From: Chromobacterium alticapitis
Lineage (GTDB): Bacteria; Pseudomonadota; Gammaproteobacteria; Burkholderiales; Chromobacteriaceae
Direction: 5' to 3'
Length of the DNA stretch: 64,000 nt
Assembly (NCBI RefSeq): GCF_002924365.1
Contig: NZ_PQWB01000029.1
Span: 1-64,000 of the forward strand
A program made the translations under genes and the position numbers. Positions 9,778-18,813 of this stretch are shown here, piece after piece. The stretch's first letter is position 1. Every line of letters starts with the position of its first letter. Below the pieces are notes generated by a model that saw only the letters and a program-made list of their open reading frames with translations, was not told the origin of the DNA and made no database searches.

Positions 9778-10925
9778 ATCGCTGCCTGCTGGCCATCAAC
9801 GCCGGCTCTTCCACGCTGAAATTCCGCGCCTTTACGCCGGACGGCCAAACCTTGCTGGCGCGCGGCATGGTGGACCGTTTCGGCGGCAAGGACGCGGCGC
9901 TGACGCTGGCCGACGCCAAGGGCCAGACGCTGGCCGAGCGCGCTTTGGCGGACGCCGACCACGGCGCGGCGCTGGCCGCTGTGCTGAACGGCCTGGCCGA
10001 CCAGGGCCTGGAGGCGCGGGCGCTGGTCCACCGCGTGGTGCATGGCGGCAACCGCTTCCGCCAGCCGGTGCGCCTGGACGACGAAGTGCGCGCGGCGCTG
10101 GACGACTACATCGCGCTGGCGCCGCTGCATCAGCCGGTCAGCCTGGAGGTGATAGACGCCTTCAGCCGCATCGACGCGCGCCTGCCGCAAATCGCCTGCT
10201 TCGATACCGCCTTCCACGCCACCCAGCCGGAAGTGGCCACCCGCTTCGGCATCGCCCGCCACTGGCACGACGAGGGCATCCGCCGCTACGGCTTCCACGG
10301 CCTGTCCTATGCCGCCATCGCGCGGCGCCTGCCGGAGGTGGGCCTGGCGCGCGGCAAGGTGGTGGTCTGCCACTTGGGCAGCGGCGCCAGCGCCTGCGCC
10401 ATAGAGTCCGGCCAGAGCGTGGCCGCCAGCACCGGCTTCTCCGCGGTGGATGGCCTGATGATGGGCACTCGCCCCGGCTATATCGACCCGGAAGTGGTGC
10501 TGTACTGGCAAGAGCACGAAGGCATGGGCGTGAAGGACGTGCGGCGCGAGCTGTACAAGAACTCCGGCCTCTTGGGCGTGTCCGGCGTATCCGCCGACAT
10601 GCGCGAATTGATGGCCAGCGAGCTGCCGGCGGCGCGCGAGGCGGTGGAATTGTTCTGCTACCGCGTGGCGCGCGAGGCGACCAGCCTGGCCGGCGCGATG
10701 CGCGGCCTGGACGGGCTGATCTTCACCGCCGGCATAGGCGAGCACTCCGCCGAGGTGCGCGGCCGCGTGCTGCAGCAGCTGGCCTGGCTGGGATTCGAGC
10801 TGGACCATGTGGCCAATTTGTCCCATGCGCGGCGGCTCACCACCGCCGGCAGCCGGCTGCCGGCCTATGCGCTGCCCACCGACGAGGAAGGCGAAATGGC
10901 GCGGCAGGCCGCCGCGCTGCTGTAA
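9774..10925 (+). CDS. ackA: Acetate/propionate family kinase
   Basis: A 383-residue ASKHA-fold kinase transferring phosphate between acyl phosphate and ADP. NAGSSTLKFR at the N-terminus, FDTAFHAT, RRYGFHGLSYA, CHLGSGASACAI and FTAGIGEHSAEVR are the family signatures, all intact. The start overlaps the acyltransferase stop, so the pair works as a Pta-Ack-type module that makes ATP from acyl-CoA or activates the acid. It is followed by a strong bidirectional terminator. Specificity for acetate versus propionate is not resolved by reading. Confidence 0.92.
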   Translation: MNRCLLAINAGSSTLKFRAFTPDGQTLLARGMVDRFGGKDAALTLADAKGQTLAERALADADHGAALAAVLNGLADQGLEARALVHRVVHGGNRFRQPVRLDDEVRAALDDYIALAPLHQPVSLEVIDAFSRIDARLPQIACFDTAFHATQPEVATRFGIARHWHDEGIRRYGFHGLSYAAIARRLPEVGLARGKVVVCHLGSGASACAIESGQSVAASTGFSAVDGLMMGTRPGYIDPEVVLYWQEHEGMGVKDVRRELYKNSGLLGVSGVSADMRELMASELPAAREAVELFCYRVAREATSLAGAMRGLDGLIFTAGIGEHSAEVRGRVLQQLAWLGFELDHVANLSHARRLTTAGSRLPAYALPTDEEGEMARQAAALL

Positions 10926-10935
10926 GCCGCCAACA

Positions 10936-10969
10936 AAAACGGCATGCTTCGCGCATGCCGTTTTCTCTT
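10936..10969. terminator. Bidirectional terminator between ackA and the TPR gene
   Basis: A perfect 12-bp stem, AAAACGGCATGC (10936-10947) with GCATGCCGTTTT (10953-10964), has a 5-base loop. The stem-plus-T design works in both directions; TTTTCTCTT follows on the plus strand. Confidence 0.85.
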
Positions 10970-10985
10970 GCCGTCGCCCGGCTCC

Positions 10986-11399
10986 TCAGTTGTCCAGCAT
11001 GGCGCGGTACTTGTCGTCCTCATCCTCGAACACCTCGTCGCCGCCCAGGGAGAACGCCAGTTTCAACAACTCGCGCGCGGCTTCCTCGCGGCCCATCTCC
11101 AGCTCGCACTGGCCCAAGCGCAGCAGGATGAATGGATTCTCCGCGCCCTGCGGACAACGCATGGCCAAGGCCAAGGTGTCCACGCCCTGGCGCCAGTCGC
11201 CCAACTGAAAATGGGTGTCGCCTATGGCGGTCAGCAGCCAGGTGGATGCCTCCCAGCGCTCCACCTCCAGCGGCAGCATCTCGAAGGCTTCCTGATAGCG
11301 CGCCAGCGCAGAGTCGAAATTACCCTGATCGAACAACTCGTCGCCCTCGTCCAGCAGGGCCTGAACGGGTTCGTGCAGAATGGAAGGCAAGGCGGTCAT
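10986..11399 (-). CDS. TPR-repeat protein of unknown function
   Basis: A 137-residue acidic protein built of helical hairpins with TPR spacing: ALLDEGDELFDQGNFDSALARYQEAFEMLP, then TAIGDTHFQLGDWRQGVDTLALAM, then LLRLGQCELEMGREEAARELLKLAF. The C-terminus is very acidic (GDEVFEDEDDKYRAM). It has no signal peptide, so it is probably cytoplasmic and mediates protein contacts; partners are not visible. It is monocistronic between ackA and rpsT. Confidence 0.75.
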   Translation of the reverse strand: MTALPSILHEPVQALLDEGDELFDQGNFDSALARYQEAFEMLPLEVERWEASTWLLTAIGDTHFQLGDWRQGVDTLALAMRCPQGAENPFILLRLGQCELEMGREEAARELLKLAFSLGGDEVFEDEDDKYRAMLDN

Positions 11400-11479
11400 C
11401 TCGTCTATTCCGTATCAAGAAATGTGCTGTCGACATGATATCGCAGCGCGGCGCGTCCGGCGATTCACACGCGCCAAAA

Positions 11480-11510
11480 ACACAAAAGGCCCCGCGATTG
11501 CGGAGCCTTT
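11480..11510 (-). terminator. Terminator of rpsT
   Basis: AAAGGCCCCGC (11485-11495) pairs with GCGGAGCCTTT (11500-11510) with one mismatch and a GATT loop. On the minus strand TTTTGTGTTTTTG follows. Confidence 0.8.
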
Positions 11511-11541
11511 GCGTATTCTTGCAGCCTGGGCTGTCGATCGA

Positions 11542-11805
11542 TTAGGCCATGGCCTTGATCTGGGCGGACAGACGGCTCTTGTGACGAGCAGCCTTGTTCT
11601 TGTGGAACACGCCCTTGTCAGCGATGCGGTCGATGACTTTTTCGGAAGTCTGGAACACTACGCGAGCGGCGGCCTTGTCACCGGCTTCGATAGCCTTGAG
11701 CACTTTCTTCACTGCGGTACGGAACGCAGTACGCAGGCTGGCGTTGTGCGCGCGCTGCTTAAGGGCTGTGCGTGCACGCTTGCGAGCTTGTGCGCTGTTA
11801 GCCAT
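11542..11805 (-). CDS. rpsT: 30S ribosomal protein S20
   Basis: An 87-residue, very basic helical protein beginning [21 protein letters not shown], diagnostic of S20, which binds 16S rRNA early in 30S assembly. The start at 11805 has AGGAG at good spacing; the upstream in-frame ATG is not used in the family. It has its own promoter, with -35 TTGCAA and -10 TAGAAT, and its own terminator. It is divergent from murJ. Confidence 0.97.
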   Translation of the reverse strand: MANSAQARKRARTALKQRAHNASLRTAFRTAVKKVLKAIEAGDKAAARVVFQTSEKVIDRIADKGVFHKNKAARHKSRLSAQIKAMA

Positions 11806-11839
11806 GAATTTCTCCTGATAGCGGAATCTGAAACCCGCG

Positions 11840-11891
11840 ATTCTAAGCCCTAAACACAGGTTTTGCAACAGGAATCCCGCCAGCGTAAACT
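11840..11891. promoter_or_regulatory. Back-to-back promoters of rpsT and murJ sharing one palindromic -35
   Basis: TTGCAA at 11863-11868 reads the same on both strands. Leftward it is 17 bp from TAGAAT (11845-11840, minus) for rpsT. Rightward it is 17 bp from TAAACT (11886-11891, plus) for murJ. Both have the optimal spacer. Confidence 0.6.
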
Positions 11892-11934
11892 AGCGGCCTT
11901 GCTCAATCCGCCTCTTGTCGCACGACCCAATAAA

Positions 11935-13470
11935 ATGAACCTGTTAAAGGCCCTGGCTGCAGTCAGCAGCATGACCATGGTGTCCCGCGTGCTCGGCCTC
12001 GTGCGCGATACCCTGATCGCCCGCACTTTCGGCGCCGGCATGTCCGCCGACGCCTTCAACGCCGCTTTCAAAATCCCCAACATGCTGCGCCGGCTGTTCG
12101 CCGAAGGCGCGTTCTCCCAAGCCTTCGTGCCTATCCTGGGCGAATACAAGCAGAACAAGACGCACGAGGAAACGCGCGAATTCGTCGCCAAGGTGACCGG
12201 CGTGCTCGGCTCGGTGCTGTTCCTGGTGACCGCTCTAGGCATGTTGGCCGCGCCGGCCATCATGTGGATCTCGGCCCCCGGCTTCTACCGCGAGCCGGCC
12301 AAGGCCGCGCTGTTCGCCGACATCCTGCGCGTGTCCTTCCCCTATATCTTCTTCATTTCGCTGTCGTCGATGACCGGCAGCATTCTGAACAGCTGGGGAA
12401 AATTCTCGATTCCAGCCTTCACGCCCACTTTCCTGAACCTCAGCTTCATCGTGTTCGCGCTGGCCTTCACCCATTACTTCCACCCGCCCATCATGGCGCT
12501 GGCCTGGGCGGTATTCGTCGGCGGCCTGATCCAGCTGGTATGGCAGCTGCCTTTCCTGAAACAGATAGGCATGCTGGCCACGCCCATCTTCGCCTTCCGC
12601 GACCCGGCGGTATGGCGCGTGATCCGGCAGATGGGGCCGGCCATCTTCGGCGTGTCGGTAGCGCAGATTTCCTTGCTGATCAACTCCACCTTCGCCTCCT
12701 TTCTGCCCACCGGCAGCGTGTCCTGGATGTATTACGCGGACCGGCTGATGGAGTTCCCGTCCGGCGTGCTGGGCGTGGCGCTGGGCACCATCCTGCTGCC
12801 GTCCTTGTCCAAACACGCCGCCAGCAAGTCCGAGGCCGAATTCAGCGTGCTCCTGGACTGGGGCATACGGCTGTCGCTGCTGCTGGCGGTGCCGGCCACC
12901 GTCGGCCTGGGCCTGTTGTCCGGCCCGCTGCTGTACACCATGTTCATGTACGGCAAATTCACCGCTCACGACGCCTGGATGTCGCAGCAGGCCGTGATCG
13001 CCTATTCCCTGGGCCTGCTGGGGCTGATTCTGGTCAAAGTGCTGGCGCCGGGCTTCTACGCGCGCCAGGACATCAAGACGCCGGTGCGCATCGCGGTGAA
13101 GACGCTGATCGCCACCCAACTGATGAACCTGATCTTCGTATTCCCGCTGAAGCACGCCGGCCTGGCGCTATCCATCGGCCTCGCCTCCTGCGTCAACGCC
13201 GGCCTGCTGCTGTACACGCTGCAAAAGCGCGGCATATACCGGCCAGAGCCGGGCTGGCGCAGCTTCCTCACCCGGCTCACCCTCTCCATCCTGGCCATGA
13301 CGGCCGCGCTGCTGGCCTGCCAGTGGTGGCTGCCGATAGACTGGCACGGCCATGCTTGGCAGCGCGCGCTTTGGCTGTTGCTGCTGGTAGGCGTGGGCGC
13401 GACGGTATACTTCACCGCCCTGTTCGCCCTCGGCTTCCGCCCGCGCCATTTCATGCGGCGCGAGCAATGA
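11935..13470 (+). CDS. murJ: Lipid II flippase MurJ
   Basis: A 511-residue MOP-superfamily membrane protein with about fourteen hydrophobic segments, of the usual length. It flips lipid II across the inner membrane for peptidoglycan synthesis. The N-terminus [25 protein letters not shown] and the following [35 protein letters not shown] stretch are strongly conserved and include the functionally important arginines of the central cavity. It is divergent from rpsT and ends 46 bases before queF. Confidence 0.96.
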   Translation: MNLLKALAAVSSMTMVSRVLGLVRDTLIARTFGAGMSADAFNAAFKIPNMLRRLFAEGAFSQAFVPILGEYKQNKTHEETREFVAKVTGVLGSVLFLVTALGMLAAPAIMWISAPGFYREPAKAALFADILRVSFPYIFFISLSSMTGSILNSWGKFSIPAFTPTFLNLSFIVFALAFTHYFHPPIMALAWAVFVGGLIQLVWQLPFLKQIGMLATPIFAFRDPAVWRVIRQMGPAIFGVSVAQISLLINSTFASFLPTGSVSWMYYADRLMEFPSGVLGVALGTILLPSLSKHAASKSEAEFSVLLDWGIRLSLLLAVPATVGLGLLSGPLLYTMFMYGKFTAHDAWMSQQAVIAYSLGLLGLILVKVLAPGFYARQDIKTPVRIAVKTLIATQLMNLIFVFPLKHAGLALSIGLASCVNAGLLLYTLQKRGIYRPEPGWRSFLTRLTLSILAMTAALLACQWWLPIDWHGHAWQRALWLLLLVGVGATVYFTALFALGFRPRHFMRREQ

Positions 13471-13516
13471 GCCGCCAGCCTATGATTTCACTGTATCCGG
13501 ATAGAAAGTCGCGACC

Positions 13517-14350
13517 ATGAGCCATCTGACGCCCGAACATTCGCCGCTGGGCAAGACCGTCAGCTACCAGGACCATTACGACCCCAGCCTGCTGTTCCCC
13601 ATCGCGCGCAAGACCAAGCGCGACGAGATAGGCGTGGATGAAGCCGCGCTGCCGTTTGCCGGCGTGGACATCTGGACCGGCTTCGAGCTGTCCTGGCTCA
13701 ACGCCCGCGGCAAGCCGCAGATCGGCATCGCCACCTTCCGCATCCCAGCGGACAGCCCGCGCCTGATCGAATCCAAGTCGTTCAAGCTGTATCTGAACAG
13801 CTATAACCAGACGCGCATGGACGGCGTGGACGCGCTGACCGCCCAGCTGGCGCGCGACTTGTCCGCCGCCGCCGGCGCGCAAGTCGCCGTTTCCATCATG
13901 CTGCCGCAGGCCTTCGCCGCCGAGCAGGTGCGCGAGCTGGAAGGCGAATACATCGACGAGCTGGACATCGAGGTCGACAACTACGCGCCGTGTCCGGAGG
14001 CGCTCCAGGCCGACGCCGCCGACATCGTCAGCGAAACGCTGTGCAGCAATCTGTTGAAGTCCAACTGCCTGGTCACCGGCCAGCCGGACTGGGGCAGCGT
14101 CTCCATCCGCTACACTGGCCCCAAAATAGACCGCGAGGCCTTGCTGAGATATTTGATAGGCTTCCGCCAGCACAATGAATTCCACGAGCAGTGCGTGGAG
14201 CGCATCTTCGTCGACGTGCTGCGCGCCTGTGCGCCGGCTAAGCTCACCGTCTACGCCCGCTACACCCGCCGCGGCGGCCTGGACATCAACCCGTGGCGCA
14301 GCAATGCGGACGCCGCGCCGTGCGACAACACCCGTACCGCGCGGCAATAA
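13517..14350 (+). CDS. queF: NADPH-dependent 7-cyano-7-deazaguanine reductase QueF
   Basis: A 277-residue, two-domain (Escherichia coli-type) QueF that reduces preQ0 to preQ1 in queuosine tRNA modification. The QueF NADPH motif ESKSFKLYLNSYNQ is at about residues 89-102. The catalytic cysteine is in LKSNCLVTGQPDWGSV, followed by FRQHNEFHEQCVERIF, which carries the substrate-binding His/Glu. The C-terminal tail (ADAAPCDNTRTARQ) is variable. A bidirectional terminator follows. No other queuosine gene is nearby. Confidence 0.95.
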   Translation: MSHLTPEHSPLGKTVSYQDHYDPSLLFPIARKTKRDEIGVDEAALPFAGVDIWTGFELSWLNARGKPQIGIATFRIPADSPRLIESKSFKLYLNSYNQTRMDGVDALTAQLARDLSAAAGAQVAVSIMLPQAFAAEQVRELEGEYIDELDIEVDNYAPCPEALQADAADIVSETLCSNLLKSNCLVTGQPDWGSVSIRYTGPKIDREALLRYLIGFRQHNEFHEQCVERIFVDVLRACAPAKLTVYARYTRRGGLDINPWRSNADAAPCDNTRTARQ

Positions 14351-14371
14351 GGCCATCGAGCCGCGCAAAAC

Positions 14372-14401
14372 AAAAGGGATGCCGAAAGCATCCCTTTTTT
14401 T
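14372..14401. terminator. Bidirectional terminator between queF and rluA
   Basis: AAAAGGGATGC (14372-14382) pairs perfectly with GCATCCCTTTT (14388-14398), followed by further T on the plus strand; CAAAA on the other side serves the minus-strand gene. Confidence 0.85.
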
Positions 14402-14418
14402 GCGGGCCGAATCCGGCC

Positions 14419-15096
14419 TCAGAACGGCGCCGGTGCCTCGAAATCCATTTCCTCGAAGGTCACCGGATGGCGCAACACCAGCCGCGACGCGTGCAGCAGC
14501 AGCCGATCAGCCTTGGCCAGGACTTCAGGCGGCGCGTAGATATTGTCGCCCAATATCGGGTGGCCGGACTCCAGGTGCAGCATATGCATGCGCAGCTGAT
14601 GGGCGCGGCCAGTCTGCGGGTCCAGCTCCATCCGGCTGACATTGCGCGTGGTGTCGCGCAGGATCACCCGGTAGCGGGTGATGGCCTCCTTGCCTTCCGT
14701 AAAGTCCACCTTCTGCCGCGGCCGGTTCGGCCAATCTATGATCAGCGGCAGGTCTATGGTGCCGCTATTGCTCTCCACAATGCCGTCCACCATCGCGATG
14801 TAGCGCTTCTTCACCTTGCGGTCCATGAAGGCGATGGACAACGCGCGCTGCATTTCCGGGCCGCGGCCCATCACCACCAGGCCGGAGGTGTCCATGTCCA
14901 GGCGATGCACCGTCAACGCGTCCGGGTAGACCTTTTGCGCGCGGCTGATCAGGCAGTCGGCCTTGTCATCGCCGCGCCCCGGAACCGACAGCAGCCCGCT
15001 GGGCTTGTCCAGCACCAGCATGCAGTCGTCGACATAGATCACATTGAGGCCGGTGTCCGGCGGCGGGTTGTAGTGTTCGAGATTGTGTCTTTGCAT
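14419..15096 (-). CDS. rluA: RluA-family pseudouridine synthase
   Basis: 225 residues, the size of RluA, which modifies 23S rRNA U746 and tRNA U32 in Escherichia coli. The catalytic motif HRLDMDTSG carries the essential Asp. DKPSGLLSVPGRG and GRAHQLRMHMLHLESGHPILGD are the other conserved blocks. There is no N-terminal S4 domain, unlike RluC/RluD. The start MQRHNLEHY at 15096 fits RluA proteins; a longer reading frame upstream has no conserved content. Confidence 0.9.
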   Translation of the reverse strand: MQRHNLEHYNPPPDTGLNVIYVDDCMLVLDKPSGLLSVPGRGDDKADCLISRAQKVYPDALTVHRLDMDTSGLVVMGRGPEMQRALSIAFMDRKVKKRYIAMVDGIVESNSGTIDLPLIIDWPNRPRQKVDFTEGKEAITRYRVILRDTTRNVSRMELDPQTGRAHQLRMHMLHLESGHPILGDNIYAPPEVLAKADRLLLHASRLVLRHPVTFEEMDFEAPAPF

Positions 15097-15250
15097 CGGA
15101 TACGGCTCAGAAAAACGGTTGGCGGCGATTATCGGCGCTAAGGCCTTGGACGACAAGCTGTTACCGTCGATTCCCCAAGGCGCTGTCACTTGAAAACGCC
15201 GCTTTCAGCCATCAATCTGTCATGACAACGACAGACAAGGACGAATCGCC

Positions 15251-15955
15251 ATGGAACAGTTTTACCAAGATCCCTATCAGACCCGCCTTTCCACCCGCGT
15301 GCTGCGCCACGACGACGCCGGCCTCGCGCTGGAAAGCACGCTGTGCTACCCGCTGGGCGGCGGCCAACCCGGCGACAGCGCCACGCTGACCATGGCCGAC
15401 GGCGCGACGCTGCGCATCGTCGACACCCGGCGCGACCGCGAAAGCCGCGCCATCCTGCACCAGACCGAGGGCGACATCCGCCTCGCGCCCGGCGCGGAAG
15501 TGACGCTGGAGCTGGATTGGGCGCGCCGCTACCGCCACATGCGCATCCATACCGGCCTGCATCTCTTGGGCGTGGTGATCAAAGCCGGCGTCACCGGGGG
15601 CAATATGACCGCCGAGTCCGGCCGGCTGGACTTCGACGTGCCGGAGGACATGGAGCTGGACAAGGAGCGCATCGAGGCCGAGCTGAACCGGCTGGTCGCG
15701 GCTGATCTGCCCGTCACCGTGAGCATGACCAGCGGCGAAGCCCTGAAGGCGCAGCCGGAGCTGATCCGCACCATGTCGGTGACGCCGCCCTTGCATCTGC
15801 CGGAAATCCGCCTGATCGAAATCGCCGGCGTGGACCTGCAGCCCTGCGGCGGCACCCATGTCGCGCGGACCGGCGAAGTCGGCCGGATGCGGGTGAAAAA
15901 GCTGGAAAGCAAGGGCGCCCGCAACAAGCGGGTGGTGGTGGAGCTGGTCGATTAA
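15251..15955 (+). CDS. alaX: Alanyl-tRNA editing protein AlaX
   Basis: A 234-residue free-standing homologue of the AlaRS editing domain, which hydrolyses mischarged Ser- or Gly-tRNA-Ala. The zinc ligands are in HTGLHLL (HxxxH) and QPCGGTH (CxxxH), both intact. The N-terminal beta-barrel with YPLGGGQPGDSA identifies the AlaX-M-like form; the C-terminal oligomerisation region of AlaX-L is absent. Its stop overlaps the convergent lysR stop by four bases. Confidence 0.9.
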   Translation: MEQFYQDPYQTRLSTRVLRHDDAGLALESTLCYPLGGGQPGDSATLTMADGATLRIVDTRRDRESRAILHQTEGDIRLAPGAEVTLELDWARRYRHMRIHTGLHLLGVVIKAGVTGGNMTAESGRLDFDVPEDMELDKERIEAELNRLVAADLPVTVSMTSGEALKAQPELIRTMSVTPPLHLPEIRLIEIAGVDLQPCGGTHVARTGEVGRMRVKKLESKGARNKRVVVELVD

Positions 15956-16872
15956 GACGCCAGCAGCGCGGCCAGCCGGCCTTCCACCGCCGCCGCCTCC
16001 TGCCGCAGACAGTCTATGAACTGCTGCGGCAGATGCGAGGGCGGGCGGAACTGAGGCAGCGCCAGCCGCATGGCGAACGGAATCGACGCCTCCAGCGGCC
16101 GCAGCGCCAACCCCTTGCCGGCCTCGTCCAGCGCGGTCAGCGGATTGACGATGGCCACGCCCAGCCCCTGCCGCACCATGGCGCATACCGCGGCGGCGCT
16201 ATGCGTAGACAGTTGCATGCGGCGGCGCACCCCGGCCTCCGCGAACCAGGCGTCCACCTGCTGGCGATACGCGTCGCTGGGCGCCAGGCTGACGAAGGAC
16301 AGGCCTTCGAAATCCCGGGCCGCCAGCCTGCGTTTGCCCGCCAGCGGATGATCCGCCGGCATCACGCACAGCTCGTCGCCCTGCCACAAGGGCAATAACT
16401 GGCAACCGGCCGGCGCCTGATCCTGCTCGATCAGCCCCAGATCGAAACGCTGCGCCGCCAGCCATTCCTCCAGCCACGGCGATTCCTGCGGACTGATGTC
16501 CACCCCGACCTCCGGCAGCCGCTCCAGAAAGCGGGCGCAGGCCCCAGGCAGCAAGGCCTGGGCGAACACCGGCAGGCAGGCGATGCTCAACTGGCCGCCG
16601 GCAAACTGCCGGATGGCAGTCGCGCTGCCGACGATGCGCTCCAGCCCGACAAAGCTGCGCTCCACCTCGGCGAACAGCTGCAGCGCCTGCTGCGTGGGCC
16701 GCAGCCGGCCACGCCCGCGCTCGAACAGCGCCAGGCCCAGCAATTGCTCGCAACGAGCCAGCTCGCGGCTGACAGTGGGCTGCGAGGTATGCAGCATGCG
16801 CGCCGCGCCGCTGACGCTGCCGCTGGTCATCACCGCCCGGAATACTTCGATATGCCTAAGATTGACCGCCAT
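15952..16872 (-). CDS. lysR: LysR-family regulator, probable activator of lysA
   Basis: A 306-residue LysR-type regulator. The N-terminal winged helix (VNLRHIEVFRAVMTSGSVSGAARMLHTSQPTVSRELARCE) is followed by a periplasmic-binding-like effector domain. It is divergent from lysA with 120 bases between starts, as in Escherichia coli, where LysR activates lysA when diaminopimelate is plentiful. That role is inferred from position and from the operator-like repeat between the genes. Confidence 0.88.
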   Translation of the reverse strand: MAVNLRHIEVFRAVMTSGSVSGAARMLHTSQPTVSRELARCEQLLGLALFERGRGRLRPTQQALQLFAEVERSFVGLERIVGSATAIRQFAGGQLSIACLPVFAQALLPGACARFLERLPEVGVDISPQESPWLEEWLAAQRFDLGLIEQDQAPAGCQLLPLWQGDELCVMPADHPLAGKRRLAARDFEGLSFVSLAPSDAYRQQVDAWFAEAGVRRRMQLSTHSAAAVCAMVRQGLGVAIVNPLTALDEAGKGLALRPLEASIPFAMRLALPQFRPPSHLPQQFIDCLRQEAAAVEGRLAALLAS

Positions 16873-16904
16873 CCCCTCCCTCCATACTGCGACGCGGCCA
16901 TATC

Positions 16905-16944
16905 AAAAATGAAAGCCGCACCGAAACAATACTATTTCATTTTT
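16905..16944. promoter_or_regulatory. Inverted repeat in the lysR-lysA intergenic region
   Basis: AAAAATGAAA (16905-16914) and TTTCATTTTT (16935-16944) are perfect inverted repeats with a 20-bp spacer, centred between the divergent genes. This is a plausible LysR recognition or activation site. Confidence 0.55.
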
Positions 16945-16992
16945 GTTCTGATAGGCACGATCATGGAGCGATAGCCACAGGAAAGCCCCGCC

Positions 16993-18225
16993 ATGAACCC
17001 GTTCGACACCCGCCAGCTCGCCGACATCGCCCGCCGCTTCGGCTCGCCGCTCTGGGTCTATCACGCCGACACCATACGCGGCCGCATCGCCGAGCTGAAA
17101 GCCTTCGACACCATACGCTACGCGCAGAAGGCCAACTCCAACACCCATATCCTGCGGCTGATGCGGGCCGAGGGAGTCAAGGTGGACGCGGTGTCGCTGG
17201 GCGAGATCGAACGCGCGCTGGCCGCCGGCTACCAAACCGGAAGCGGCGAGCCGTCAGACATCGTCTTCACCGCCGACGTGCTGGACCGCGCCACGCTGGA
17301 CAAGGTGGTGGAAACCGGCATCCCGGTGAACGCCGGCTCCATCGACATGCTGCGCCAACTGGGCGAGCGCTCGCCCGGCCACGCGGTCTGGCTGCGCATC
17401 AATCCCGGCTTCGGCCACGGCCATAGCCAGAAGACCAACACCGGCGGCGAAAACAGCAAGCACGGCATCTGGCACGGCGACCTGGCCGAGGCGCTGCGGC
17501 AAGTGCGCCGGCATGGCCTGAAGCTGATAGGCATCCACATGCACATTGGCTCCGGCGTCGACTACCGCCACCTGGAGCGCGTCTGCGGCGCGATGGCGGA
17601 ACTGGTTCAACAGCTGGGCTGCGACATCGAGGCCATTTCCGCCGGCGGCGGCTTGTCCATCCCTTACCGCGACGGCGACGCGCGCGTCGACGCCAGCCAT
17701 TACTTCCAGCTATGGGACGCCGCGCGGCAACGCATCGCCGCGCAACTGGGCCATCCCGTGAGGCTGGAGATCGAACCCGGCCGTTTCCTGGTGGCGGAAT
17801 CCGGCGTGTTGTTGGCCGAAGTGCGCGCGGTCAAGAATATGGGCAGCCGCCATTTCGTGCTGGTGGACGCCGGCTTCAACGACTTGATGCGTCCCTCGCT
17901 GTACGGCAGCTATCACCGCATCACTGTTCTGGACGCGGACGGCGCGGAAAAGACCGGCGCAGTCGACGCCGTGGTGGCCGGGCCGCTGTGCGAATCCGGC
18001 GACGTGTTCACCCAGCAGGAAGGCGGCACAGTGGAAACCCGGCCGCTGCCGCCGGCCCAAGTCGGCGACCTGATGGTGTTTCACGACGCCGGCGCCTACG
18101 GCGCGACCATGTCCTCCAACTACAACAGCCGCCCCTTGCTGGCGGAGGCGCTGGCGGATGGCGGCGAAGTCCGGCTGATCCGCCGCCGCCAGACCATGGC
18201 GGAGCTGCTGGCGCTGGAGGCCTGA
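16993..18225 (+). CDS. lysA: Diaminopimelate decarboxylase
   Basis: A 410-residue fold-III PLP enzyme making L-lysine from meso-diaminopimelate. The PLP lysine is Lys46 in RYAQKANSN. HMHIGSGVDY, ISAGGGLSIPY and EIEPGRFLVAESG bind the cofactor phosphate. CESGDVF near the C-terminus provides the active-site Cys from the neighbouring subunit. The divergent LysR gene and the inverted repeat suggest lysine/DAP-responsive control. A 16-bp inverted repeat follows. Confidence 0.93.
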   Translation: MNPFDTRQLADIARRFGSPLWVYHADTIRGRIAELKAFDTIRYAQKANSNTHILRLMRAEGVKVDAVSLGEIERALAAGYQTGSGEPSDIVFTADVLDRATLDKVVETGIPVNAGSIDMLRQLGERSPGHAVWLRINPGFGHGHSQKTNTGGENSKHGIWHGDLAEALRQVRRHGLKLIGIHMHIGSGVDYRHLERVCGAMAELVQQLGCDIEAISAGGGLSIPYRDGDARVDASHYFQLWDAARQRIAAQLGHPVRLEIEPGRFLVAESGVLLAEVRAVKNMGSRHFVLVDAGFNDLMRPSLYGSYHRITVLDADGAEKTGAVDAVVAGPLCESGDVFTQQEGGTVETRPLPPAQVGDLMVFHDAGAYGATMSSNYNSRPLLAEALADGGEVRLIRRRQTMAELLALEA

Positions 18226-18233
18226 GCGCCAAA

Positions 18234-18267
18234 TGCGGAAAAGCCGGGCAAGCCCGGCTTTTCCGCA
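18234..18267. terminator. Long perfect hairpin between lysA and the BON gene
   Basis: TGCGGAAAAGCCGGGC (18234-18249) and GCCCGGCTTTTCCGCA (18252-18267) are a perfect 16-bp inverted repeat with a two-base centre. It lies between convergent genes. It lacks a distinct T-run after the stem, although T-rich stem bases may serve. Confidence 0.65.
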
Positions 18268-18288
18268 CATTCCGTCAACTGCGGATGA

Positions 18289-18603
18289 TCAGCTCTTCTG
18301 TTCCATCTTGTTGATGACGAATTTGACGCCCGGCACCTTCTCGGCCACTTGGCCGGCCTTGAACATTTGCTGGTCTTCCGTCATCAGGCCTTCGATGGTC
18401 ACTTCGCCCTTCTTGCTGGACACTTTCAGCTCCAGCGCCTTCAGTTCCGGCTCGGCGTCCAGCGCCTGCTTGACGCTGACCGCCAGTTGCTCGTCGGTCG
18501 GCGCGGCAACGGCGGCATCCTCGGCATAAGCCGCGTGGGCGGCGAACACGCCGGACAGACTCAGGGCGGCCAGCATCAGGATACGGCTTGCAACACGTTT
18601 CAT
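18289..18603 (-). CDS. Periplasmic BON-domain protein
   Basis: A 104-residue exported protein. The signal peptide is MKRVASRILMLAALSLSG followed by VFAAHAAYA and a cleavage site before EDAA. The mature part is a single BON domain (VKQALDAEPELKALELKVSSKKGEVTIEGLMTEDQQMFKAGQVAEKVPGVKFVIN), a fold associated with phospholipid or envelope contact, as in OsmY. The ATG at 18603 has GGAG six bases upstream; the adjacent ATG three bases earlier is possible. Confidence 0.8.
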   Translation of the reverse strand: MKRVASRILMLAALSLSGVFAAHAAYAEDAAVAAPTDEQLAVSVKQALDAEPELKALELKVSSKKGEVTIEGLMTEDQQMFKAGQVAEKVPGVKFVINKMEQKS

Positions 18604-18813
18604 CATTCTCTCCAATTTCTCGCGACAAATGTCCCAGGCCAAGATCCGCTTGGCGACGGATTGCTCGGAATGCCACCATGTTAACGGGGAAACTTTTCAG
18701 TTTTGTTGCGACTCAATGACATCACGCTAGACGCGCAGCGTCCGCGACACGACCCAGGCCGCGCGAGTTACAATCGCGCAACTCACTACACGACACGCCA
18801 CCTGTCTGGAAGC

